A stretch of DNA of 13,199 bases from Chloroflexota bacterium (GTDB lineage Bacteria > Chloroflexota > Dehalococcoidia > Lucifugimonadales > UBA3495): positions 1 to 13,199 of the forward strand of contig JAPPJA010000331.1 in NCBI GenBank assembly GCA_028874675.1. The letters run 5' to 3'. The notes under the pieces are model-generated. The model was not told the origin of the DNA. It did no database searches and saw only the letters and a program-made list of their open reading frames with translations. Shown here piece after piece: positions 5,706 through 13,199 of this stretch; position 1 is the stretch's first letter; every line of letters begins with the position of its first letter. The translations under genes were made by a program, and so were the position numbers.

Positions 5706-7394
5706 TTGGTTAGATTAAGCGGAGGTGAGGCGCTTGCCAAATCGCTGGTAGGGGAAGGCGTTGAGGTCGTATTCGGCATACCTGGCATCCAGACCTACGG
5801 CATTGTCTCCGGCATTCGAGACGAGCCCGACATTCGCATGATCACCACCCGGCACGAGCAGGCGACAACGTACATGGCCGACGGTTATGCTCGCGCTTCA
5901 GGCAAGCCGGGGGTCGCGCTGGTGGTGCCGGGGGTCGGCCTCTACAACGCCGCTTCAGGCCTGGCCAACGCCTACGCCCGCTCCACACCCGTGCTCCTCA
6001 TAGCGGGGCAGATTCCCCGCAGGGCCATCGGCAGAAACCGCGGGGCCGTGCACGAAATCGCCGACCAGGCCGGCGCCGTGCGCTCCGTGACCAAGTGGCA
6101 GGGTCAGGCATTCCGGCCCAGTGAAGTTCCTGACGCCGTTCAGGAAGCGTTCCGGCAGCTGCGCACCGGCCGCCCCCGTCCCGTTCTGCTGGAGATTCCG
6201 CCGGAAGCAGGGGTGGAGCGGGAAGAGGTCGAACTGCAGAGTCCCGCCCATGCCCCCCGGATAGTGCCGGACAGGGAGGCGCTGCAGGAGGCGGCCGGGG
6301 TTATCGCCAGGTCTCGCCTACCACTGATTTACGCGGGAGGCGGCGTGGCGCGGTCCGACGCCGAGGCGGCGCTGGTCAGCCTGGCCGAGGCGACAAACAT
6401 ACCTGTCATTACGTCCAGCGGGGGCAAGGGCGTCATCTCCGACAGCCATCCGCTGTCCTACGGCTCGTGCTTCAGTCCCCGGGGCGAGAGGCAGGAGATG
6501 AACCAGCTCTACGAGGTGATGCAGTCTGCGGACGTGGCAATTGGAATCGGCGCGCGCTTCTCGCTGGGCTTTCCCGCCAGCCAGGGAGCCACGCTGGTGA
6601 ACATCAACATAGACGACACTCAGCTTGCAGTGCATCACCCCAACACCATTCCCCTACACGGCGATGCGGGAGAGACCATACGGGCGTTGCTTCCCCTTCT
6701 CATTCAGGAGGGAGCGGGAGACCGCCCGTCCCCTGCCGAGGCGGTGAGGGCCGCACGCAACCTGATAGCCTACTACGACATTCGACTCAAGGAACCGCAA
6801 TACCCTGCTCTGGAAGCAATCCGGCGGGGCGTCCCGGAGGACGCATTCGTAGTTTGGGACGTAACCCAGTTCGGATACTATGCCCGGACCCATTGGCAGG
6901 TGAATCACCCCAAGACGTATATAGACTCCGGCTACTCCTTCAACCTCGGCTACGCCTTCCCGACGGCCCTGGGGGTAAAGGTCGCAAGGCCCGACCGCCC
7001 CGTGGTCTGCATGACCGGAGACGGCGGGTTCATGTTCAACTCGTCGGAGATCTCCACGGCCGTCCGGTACGGCATCAGCGTGGTGGTGGTGGTCTTCAAC
7101 AACGACTCCTACGGCAACGTGGCGCGCGACCTGACCGAGGCCTTCGGCGGAGCCTATGAGACCTACCTGCACAACCCGGACTTCGTCAAGTTCGCTGAGT
7201 CCTTCGGCGCCGTCGGTATGAGAGCCGACGGCCTGATGGACCTGGAGAGACTGATTCCCCTGGCGCTGGAGCGGCAGGGTCCGGTGATTATCGAAGTGCC
7301 CTTCGGAGAGATGTCGGCGCCGCCCGCCCCGCAATTTGCGCCGCTCTACAATCTGCCCTGGACCATGCCGCAGGAGGGCCTGATAGAGTCCTGA
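5706..7394 (+). CDS. ThDP-dependent enzyme, acetolactate-synthase-like family
   Basis: A 562-residue protein with the three-domain build of ThDP enzymes. The N-terminal pyrimidine-binding domain has Glu51 in RHEQATTYMADGYARASGKPGV, the glutamate that activates the cofactor. A central domain spans about 190-340. The C-terminal pyrophosphate-binding domain has GDGG at 438-441 and NN at 465-466, the GDG-x(24-27)-NN metal and diphosphate motif. It belongs to the broad group of acetolactate synthase, oxalyl-CoA decarboxylase and sulfoacetaldehyde acetyltransferase, which decarboxylate or transfer two-carbon units from 2-oxo acids or acyl-CoA. A true biosynthetic acetolactate synthase is doubtful: no regulatory-subunit gene is adjacent, the region after GQ reads IPRRAIGR rather than the usual synthase pattern, and the helix after NN is NDSYGNVARDL. 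Its start is TTG. Proximity to the CoA-transferases makes a CoA-ester or 2-oxo-acid decarboxylase plausible but unproven. Confidence 0.88.
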   Translation: MVRLSGGEALAKSLVGEGVEVVFGIPGIQTYGIVSGIRDEPDIRMITTRHEQATTYMADGYARASGKPGVALVVPGVGLYNAASGLANAYARSTPVLLIAGQIPRRAIGRNRGAVHEIADQAGAVRSVTKWQGQAFRPSEVPDAVQEAFRQLRTGRPRPVLLEIPPEAGVEREEVELQSPAHAPRIVPDREALQEAAGVIARSRLPLIYAGGGVARSDAEAALVSLAEATNIPVITSSGGKGVISDSHPLSYGSCFSPRGERQEMNQLYEVMQSADVAIGIGARFSLGFPASQGATLVNINIDDTQLAVHHPNTIPLHGDAGETIRALLPLLIQEGAGDRPSPAEAVRAARNLIAYYDIRLKEPQYPALEAIRRGVPEDAFVVWDVTQFGYYARTHWQVNHPKTYIDSGYSFNLGYAFPTALGVKVARPDRPVVCMTGDGGFMFNSSEISTAVRYGISVVVVVFNNDSYGNVARDLTEAFGGAYETYLHNPDFVKFAESFGAVGMRADGLMDLERLIPLALERQGPVIIEVPFGEMSAPPAPQFAPLYNLPWTMPQEGLIES

Positions 7395-7667
7395 TGCGCC
7401 GGTGAAGGCCTGGTAGGGGAACACGCCTCCACGCAACTCCAGTGCGCGACTTACCGCTGGGAAGTCCCCAATTCGTACGCTTTGGCACACCTCCGCAACC
7501 GCATACGGACGGCAGGCACACTACTGGTCTAACTGCTTTGAAATGATGGTTGGCGCTTGCCTATCGCCATTCCCCTGGGAACCTGACCATACAAGTTGCA
7601 GCGAGGTTCCCGCCTGCGCGGGAACGACGGATTAACCCCAACCCATCAATACAAACTGGTTGAACTA
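7395..7667. other. Convergent intergenic spacer without a gene
   Basis: The spacer lies between the ends of the ThDP-enzyme gene (plus) and the PKS gene (minus). It holds two palindromes close to each other, TTCCC-ct-GGGAA (7570-7581) and the perfect one at 7606-7625. No intrinsic terminator with a T-run is seen on either strand, and no coding signal is convincing. Confidence 0.5.
7606..7625. repeat. REP-like perfect palindrome
   Basis: GTTCCCGC, loop CTGC, GCGGGAAC: eight perfect base pairs with a 4-nt loop, located between convergent genes. The core (TTCCCGC, short loop, GCGGGAA, then GACG-like flank) is of the kind that recurs as dispersed REP-type elements in many bacterial genomes. Only one full copy is in the window, so the repeat status is inference; it could also act as a bidirectional transcription barrier. 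Confidence 0.4.
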
Positions 7668-10600
7668 CTATTCTGCTGCTGACCGGGTCTGCACCCAGAA
7701 GCGGCGGCGCTGGAACGGGTAGCCAGGGATGGAAATGCGGCGCCGCTCCTCTCCCGCGTAGAGACCATCAAATGAAAGCCTGGCCCCGGCTTCGTAGGCG
7801 GCTCCCACCGCTCTCAGGAATCGTTCTTCGACGTCCTGCGCGCTGACTCCCGGGGGAAGCAGGCCGTCCACGAATGTGGGGAGTTGGGCATCCTCCCCGG
7901 CCGGCGGCCAGCAGGGCGCCGAAACCAGGGCAGGCGACGCCTGCGGGCCCATCTCCACGACCAGGTCCGCTCCGGCGCTGGCCAGCGCACCTACGCCGGA
8001 TTCCCAGGCGGCGCTCTCGCCTGCTAACCTACGCCAGCGCCCGTCGTTCAACTCTTCCGGTGACTGAACTGCCCGTCCGGTCAGGCTGCTGACCAGGGTC
8101 AGGGACGGGAGGGTCACGGGCAATAGCGGCAGGGCTGCATCAGGGCTGGTGACAGCAGCCGCAAGCCGCAGCCCATCTTCTAAACTCAACGCTCCCGCGG
8201 CGCGGGCGGCAGATATTTCACCAATGCCCTGGCCCAACACCCTGGTGGGCCTGACCCCTATGCTTGACCAGAGGGCGGTAAGGGCCGCCTCCAACGCATA
8301 AATTGCAGGGTATGCCCAGAAGGGATCGCTGAGGTCGCCGGCCTCCCCGGACCAGCCGAACATGACGTCGAGAAGCGACTCACCTCGCTCCTCTCGGAGC
8401 AGGCGGTCGCAGCGGTCAAGCACCAACCGGACAACGGGCTCAGTATTGTAGAGAGATTCACCCATGCCTACCCACTCACCGCCCTGGCCAGTGAAGACGA
8501 AAGCCGTCCTGGCTGTCGGCGGCGAGGCCAACCGAACCTCTGACCCTGAAGTCTCGAGCAGTCCCTCAAGTCCCGCGCGCAACTCTTCGGTATCGCTAAA
8601 GACGAGACCGGACCGATAGTCGAAGTGGCTGCGTCCAACGCCGGCGGTCCAAGCCATATCGGCAAGCAGCGGTGAGCCAGTATCCGGGACGGTCTCTTCG
8701 GCGTGCTCGCCCAGCCACGACAGGTAGCGTCCGGCCAGGTGGCGAAGGGCGTCCGGAGACTTGCCGGACAAGGGCAATAGCCTGAAGGCACGGCGGGAAG
8801 AACCTTCCGCCGGCAACTCGGCGGCGTCAATATCCTTCAGCGTGGCCGCGACAGGAGTCGGCGAGCCAGCAGGCCAGGACCCATCGGACCCGTCACATTC
8901 GGCCGGGCCGGCGTAGCCCTCCAGGACGACATGGGCGTTGGAGCCGGACAGGCCGAAAGAGTTCACCGCAGCCAGGGGGGGCCGTTCGCCAGTGGTGGGC
9001 CACGGCATCATTTCCGAGGTTACTCGTACCGGGATGCGGTCCCAGTCGAGGTTCGGGTTCGGCTCCCGGAAGTGGAGGTGCGCCGGGATGACCCCCCGGC
9101 GCATCGCCATCACGGCTTTAATGACGCTGGCCATTCCCGACGCCCATTCGGTGTGTCCAATGTTGGTCTTGACCGAACCCAGCAGCAGGGGCTTCTCCGC
9201 TTCCCGGCCCCGACCATAGACCGAGGAAAGGGCGCGAAGCTCAATCGAATCGCCCAGTTCGGTGCCGGCGCCGTGGGCCTCAACGTAGTCCACCTCCCAC
9301 GGCTGCACGCTGGCTCTCGCCAGGGCATCCTCGATGAGCCTCTCCTGGGCGGGGCCATTGGGCACCGGAAGGCCGGCGCTGGTCCCATTCTGATTGACGG
9401 CCGACCCTCTGACCAGCCCCCATATCCGGTCTCCATCCGCTACCGCCCGGTCAAGGCGCTTGAGGACCAGAACCCCGCACCCCTCGCTGCGGACAAAGCC
9501 ATCGGCGGCAGCGTCGAAGGCGTTGCACTGGCCGATGCCCGACAGCATCCCCATGTCCCGGTGGAACCGCATTATGGAGCGAGAGAGCGTTGCATTCACG
9601 CCGCTCGCCAGGGCCAGGTCCACCTCACCAAGCCTCAGGGCATTAGCCGCCTGATGGATGGCCGCCAGGGAGGACGCGCAGGCCATATCCACCGGCATGG
9701 CCGGTCCCTCCAAACCAAGGACGAAGGCAACTCGCCCCGCCGTCATGCTGCCGCTGGTACCGAAGTAAAAGTCCTGCTGGCCATTGGCCGCCAGCACGTC
9801 CCGGTATTCGCTGCTGCCGATTCCGGCATAGACGCCGGTGCGGCTGCCCCTGATGCGGTCGGGGTCGATGCCCGCGTCTTCCAGGGCCTGCCAGGTGGTC
9901 TCCAGCAGCATACGCTGCTGTGGGTCCATCAGCCGCGCTTCCAGGGGAGCGATGCGAAAGAACCGGTTGTCGAACTGGTCAATGCCATCAACGAAACCGC
10001 CCCGCCGGTATATGGCATCCTCCAATGCGGGGTCCCCCACGACGCCGGCCAGGTGATCTCCGTCCCGCCGCCCGTCGGTGATAGCATGGGAGCCGTTTTC
10101 CAGCAGGCGCCAGAAGGAGTCCAGGTCGGGAGCGCCCGGGAAGCGGCAGGCCATCCCCACGATGGCTATAGCGTCCTCCTCCGTCGCCTCCCCTACGCGT
10201 TCCGCCGGAGCGGCCGAATCAGCCACAACTGGAGGCTGGGGCCGGTCAACGTCCGCGGCGCCACCCGGTTCGCCGGCCAGTTCGCTACCCAGGTGTCCGG
10301 CCAGGGCCTCCACGTTGGGATAGTCGAACACCGCCGTGTTGGAGACCACGTATGCCCCGGACAGCGCCCGGTTCAGCCGGTTCCTCAACTCCACCGACAT
10401 CAGGGAGTCCATTCCCAGGTCGAAGAACCCGACCGTCGGCGAAGGTGCCGCCGGCATCCGCAACACCGCTTGAACCTCCCTTTGCAGGAAGGACACGAGA
10501 ACTTCCTGACGCTCGGCCACCGGGACGCTCCGAAGTCGCGAAAGCACGTCTCCCGATGGTGCCGATTCGGCTGCTGCAGAGTCCACAACCGGGGACAGCA

Positions 10601-13199
10601 GGTCGTCCAGCAGGGGCGGGCGGGACTGGATAGCCTCTCCGAATGCCGACCAGTCCATTGACATCACCACGGATGTAGCGGTGTCCTGTCGAACCAGCCT
10701 GTCCAGCGCCTTGATGCCCTGCTGGGGCGTGAACCAGCGGCCCCCGAGAGCCGCGCGCCGCCGCTCGATTCTCTCCCGCTGCTCGGCGGCTTCGCCAATT
10801 TCAGACCACGCGCCCCAGGCGATGGCCTGGCCCGGCAGACCAAGAGCGCGGCGGTGGCTGGCGAGCTGGTCGAGGAAGGCATTGGCGGCGGCATGGTTGG
10901 CCTGGCCCGGGTTGCCCATCACGCCGACGCGACTCGAGAAAAGGATGAACATATCCAGATCGCGGTCCAAGGTGGCGCGGTGCAGGTGCCAGGCCCCCTT
11001 GATCTTCGGCCACAGCACCTGCTCAAAGCTGGCCCATGACTGGTTGGCGAGGGAGGCGTCCGACAGCACGCCCACGCTGTGGATGATGCCGCCCAGCGGC
11101 GGCAACTCCGCATCAATCGAAGCCAGCATGGCATCAATGGCATTGGTGTCAGTCACATCGGCAAGCTTGACCTCGACGGTAATGCCCCGCTGGCGCAAGG
11201 CGGAGATGGCTTCCTGGGCCTCTGGGTCGGGTTCGCGCCGGCCATTCAACACGATGGCGCCAGCCCCGTGATCCGCCAGCCAGCCAGCCACGGCGATTCC
11301 GATGCCGCCCAGGCCGCCGGTGACCAGGTAGGTGCGATCCGGGCGCAGTTGGCCCCTCATGAGCGGCGGCGGAGTCAGGACTATTTTGCCGACGTGCCGG
11401 GCCGAGCGCATGAAATCCAGCGCGGCCCCCGCCTCGGTCAGGGGCCACCTGCTGTGGACGAGCGGCCTGATCTCTCCAGCGGAAAGCTGCTCCATGACCT
11501 CGCGCAGGACCTCACCGACCCCGGCCGGTTCGGTTTTCTTCAGGACATCCAGCTCCAGGATGGAGTAGGCCACGTCGGGGCGCACTGCCGCCATTTCCTC
11601 ATGGCTCAGGATGTCCCTCCTGGCCAGCTCGACGAACCTGCCGCCCCGGGCCAGGCAGGCCAGGCTGGCGTCGATGAAGCCTTCGCTGGTGAGGCTGTTG
11701 AGCACCACGTCCACGCCCTGGCCGGCGGTGGCCTCCAGTATCTCCTCGCCAAACTTTGTCTGGCGGCTGTCAAAGACGTGGGTGACGCCTAGGGAGCGCA
11801 GGTATGCCTGCTTGGGCGCGCTGGCCGTGGCGAAAACCTCCGCGCCGACTGCCTGTGCCAGCTGGATGGCAGCCAGTCCCACGCCACCGGCGCCGGCGTG
11901 AATCAGAACCCGGTCGCCGGCCCGCAGCCCCGAATAGCGGTAGGATAAGGCTGACGACACGAACGCGCTGGGAAGGGCAGCCAGGGCCGACGCGGACGTA
12001 CCGGGCGGGGCCGGAGCCACCAGTTCCTCCCGCGTGACCATTTCCGGCCCGAAGGCGCCAAACCCCAGCCCGACGACGCGGTCGCCGACGGAGACAGTTG
12101 AAACTTCAGAACCCACACTCACGACGTACCCGCACAGTTCCCGCCCCAAATTGCCCTCCTCTATGAAGCCGAGGGATCGGAATACGTCCCAGAAGTTGAG
12201 GCCCGCAGCCTCAACTGAAACACGGACTTCCCTGGGTTCGAGGGAACCGGCCGGGAGCGGCATCACCTCCGGCTGGTCGAAGACGCCGGTTCGGCTGGGC
12301 GTAAGTACCCAGTCGGGCCCTTCCGGGAGGGCCAAGCGTTGGGCCGAGGATCCGAAGGTAACCAGGCGGGACGACAGGCGGCGGCCCCCGCGGTACGCCA
12401 TATGGTTTTCCTGGTCGGGGCGCAGCAACTCGGTAACCAGGTCGGAGACCGGTGTCGCGGCGCCCGGGGCCAGGTCGATCATTCGCGGCTGCAGGTGGCC
12501 TGCCTCCAGGTCCACAACCTTGCCCAGACCCCAGAGGACCGCGCCCGCAAGCTCTCCGCCCTGCTCCCGCTCAGTAACCTGCGCTCCCCTGGTGATAAAC
12601 CAGAGTCCCTTTTGCGGAATAGCGTCCGCCTCATTCAAGGCCTGCACCATTGCCAGCGCGCTGGCCCCGGCGTGCGATACGTCCTCAGCAATTTCAGGGG
12701 TGGTCGCCTGCGCGCCGTGACCCTCCAGGGCCATGAGGTGCACCAGCCCACTGAAGGGCACGTCCCGGGGCAGGCCTTCGATGAGCGCCCGCCAGGCCTC
12801 GCGACTGCCGCTTTCCACGCGGGCCTCGAGAATCAAGGGATCGGCGGCTGGCGAGAGTTCATCGCCGGACGAGTCTCCGGTGGCCAGCGCCACGGCCTGA
12901 TTTTGGGCCGCCAGTTCCGCTGCCAGCTCCCGGGCCAGGGGGCCATCCCCGGCCACAATCCACTGGCCCCTGGGCTCGGTCACCTGCGCGGAACCCTGCG
13001 CGACAATCACACCTTTGTCCAGCATTTCCTCCGGGCAGGAGTCGGCAACACCCAGGACCGCTGAACCATCAAAACCGGCGTCCGCCAGCGCCTGCTTCCA
13101 CACAGCGGGACCCGCCAGGGCGTGGTGGGGGCGGCACTCGTCTTCGAATCGCCACCAGCCGTCCAACTGGCCGAAGGTTAGGTCCATCCACCCCAGGCC
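7668..13199 (-). CDS. Modular type I polyketide synthase, 3' part, ending in KS and a degenerate AT
   Basis: The frame is open to the window edge, so the N-terminus is missing. Residues are counted from the internal Met at 13187. Domains in order: C-terminus of a C-methyltransferase (1-45, TFGQLDGWWRF); structural KR half (70-290); enoylreductase (300-605, NADPH motif HAGAGGVG at 430-437); ketoreductase (615-850, TGGLGGIG at 623-630, Lys728, Ser752, Asn769, but His765 where Tyr is expected); ACP (895-970, phosphopantetheine Ser928 in GMDSL); ketosynthase (1004-1425, Cys1170, His1305, His1345, all present); AT-like region (1465-1757) with GQGIGE at 1652-1657 in place of GHSxGE and the small subdomain absent; and post-AT linker YPFQRRRFW (1823-1831) just before the stop. 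A module with MT, ER and KR would make a methyl-branched, reduced unit. After the KS and pseudo-AT there is no DH, ACP or thioesterase, and the neighbouring gene is convergent, so any partner must be encoded elsewhere. The stop is TAG at 7670-7668. Confidence 0.95.
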   Translation of the reverse strand, partial: GLGWMDLTFGQLDGWWRFEDECRPHHALAGPAVWKQALADAGFDGSAVLGVADSCPEEMLDKGVIVAQGSAQVTEPRGQWIVAGDGPLARELAAELAAQNQAVALATGDSSGDELSPAADPLILEARVESGSREAWRALIEGLPRDVPFSGLVHLMALEGHGAQATTPEIAEDVSHAGASALAMVQALNEADAIPQKGLWFITRGAQVTEREQGGELAGAVLWGLGKVVDLEAGHLQPRMIDLAPGAATPVSDLVTELLRPDQENHMAYRGGRRLSSRLVTFGSSAQRLALPEGPDWVLTPSRTGVFDQPEVMPLPAGSLEPREVRVSVEAAGLNFWDVFRSLGFIEEGNLGRELCGYVVSVGSEVSTVSVGDRVVGLGFGAFGPEMVTREELVAPAPPGTSASALAALPSAFVSSALSYRYSGLRAGDRVLIHAGAGGVGLAAIQLAQAVGAEVFATASAPKQAYLRSLGVTHVFDSRQTKFGEEILEATAGQGVDVVLNSLTSEGFIDASLACLARGGRFVELARRDILSHEEMAAVRPDVAYSILELDVLKKTEPAGVGEVLREVMEQLSAGEIRPLVHSRWPLTEAGAALDFMRSARHVGKIVLTPPPLMRGQLRPDRTYLVTGGLGGIGIAVAGWLADHGAGAIVLNGRREPDPEAQEAISALRQRGITVEVKLADVTDTNAIDAMLASIDAELPPLGGIIHSVGVLSDASLANQSWASFEQVLWPKIKGAWHLHRATLDRDLDMFILFSSRVGVMGNPGQANHAAANAFLDQLASHRRALGLPGQAIAWGAWSEIGEAAEQRERIERRRAALGGRWFTPQQGIKALDRLVRQDTATSVVMSMDWSAFGEAIQSRPPLLDDLLSPVVDSAAAESAPSGDVLSRLRSVPVAERQEVLVSFLQREVQAVLRMPAAPSPTVGFFDLGMDSLMSVELRNRLNRALSGAYVVSNTAVFDYPNVEALAGHLGSELAGEPGGAADVDRPQPPVVADSAAPAERVGEATEEDAIAIVGMACRFPGAPDLDSFWRLLENGSHAITDGRRDGDHLAGVVGDPALEDAIYRRGGFVDGIDQFDNRFFRIAPLEARLMDPQQRMLLETTWQALEDAGIDPDRIRGSRTGVYAGIGSSEYRDVLAANGQQDFYFGTSGSMTAGRVAFVLGLEGPAMPVDMACASSLAAIHQAANALRLGEVDLALASGVNATLSRSIMRFHRDMGMLSGIGQCNAFDAAADGFVRSEGCGVLVLKRLDRAVADGDRIWGLVRGSAVNQNGTSAGLPVPNGPAQERLIEDALARASVQPWEVDYVEAHGAGTELGDSIELRALSSVYGRGREAEKPLLLGSVKTNIGHTEWASGMASVIKAVMAMRRGVIPAHLHFREPNPNLDWDRIPVRVTSEMMPWPTTGERPPLAAVNSFGLSGSNAHVVLEGYAGPAECDGSDGSWPAGSPTPVAATLKDIDAAELPAEGSSRRAFRLLPLSGKSPDALRHLAGRYLSWLGEHAEETVPDTGSPLLADMAWTAGVGRSHFDYRSGLVFSDTEELRAGLEGLLETSGSEVRLASPPTARTAFVFTGQGGEWVGMGESLYNTEPVVRLVLDRCDRLLREERGESLLDVMFGWSGEAGDLSDPFWAYPAIYALEAALTALWSSIGVRPTRVLGQGIGEISAARAAGALSLEDGLRLAAAVTSPDAALPLLPVTLPSLTLVSSLTGRAVQSPEELNDGRWRRLAGESAAWESGVGALASAGADLVVEMGPQASPALVSAPCWPPAGEDAQLPTFVDGLLPPGVSAQDVEERFLRAVGAAYEAGARLSFDGLYAGEERRRISIPGYPFQRRRFWVQTRSAAE

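Noticed and set aside
6654..7490. 278-codon open frame on the minus strand
   Set aside because: Antisense to the C-terminal half of the ThDP enzyme, which carries GDGG and NN motifs. No recognisable motif and no ribosome site.
8931..10661. 576-codon open frame on the plus strand
   Set aside because: It lies entirely antisense to the PKS ACP-KS region, which has clear active-site motifs. Its translation is low-complexity and Gly/Arg/His-rich with no family motif: a GC-driven shadow frame.

Overview
This GC-rich window carries seven protein genes and one tRNA. It looks like a contig from an uncultured bacterium. The protein mix (CaiB/BaiF CoA-transferases, an HpaI-type aldolase, an acetolactate-synthase-like ThDP enzyme, a P/T-rich DUF192 lipoprotein and a modular type I polyketide synthase) and the TTG start fit a marine or soil Chloroflexota. 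That taxonomic guess is inference: there is no rRNA or other marker here.

Layout. Positions 1-2474 hold three minus-strand genes, transcribed right to left: an HpcH/HpaI aldolase (2474-1689), a terminator-like hairpin, a DUF192 lipoprotein with 12-residue repeats (1610-846), and the N-terminal part of a PfkB-family sugar/nucleoside kinase (726-1, cut by the window edge). A 170-bp divergent promoter region separates these from a plus-strand unit of two adjacent class III CoA-transferases (2645-3838 and 3879-5234). A CCA-encoding tRNA with anticodon CAU follows (5334-5408), with its own promoter. A 297-bp leader then precedes a ThDP-dependent enzyme that starts at TTG (5706-7394). After a 273-bp convergent spacer with a perfect palindrome comes the 3' part of a large type I PKS on the minus strand (13199-7668).

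How the genes may work together. The two CoA-transferases sit 40 nt apart. One keeps the catalytic Asp and the other has Gln there, which suggests a heteromeric enzyme with one catalytic subunit. With the divergent aldolase and the downstream ThDP enzyme they could form a small carboxylic-acid pathway (CoA activation, C-C cleavage, decarboxylation or ligation), but no substrate can be read from the sequence.

The PKS reads methyltransferase C-terminus, structural KR, ER, KR, ACP, KS, then a degenerate AT, and stops right after the post-AT linker. The AT has lost its Ser-His active-site motif and roughly 100 residues of its small subdomain. The KR has His in place of its catalytic Tyr. A PKS ending in KS and pseudo-AT with no ACP after it is the most unusual feature of the window.
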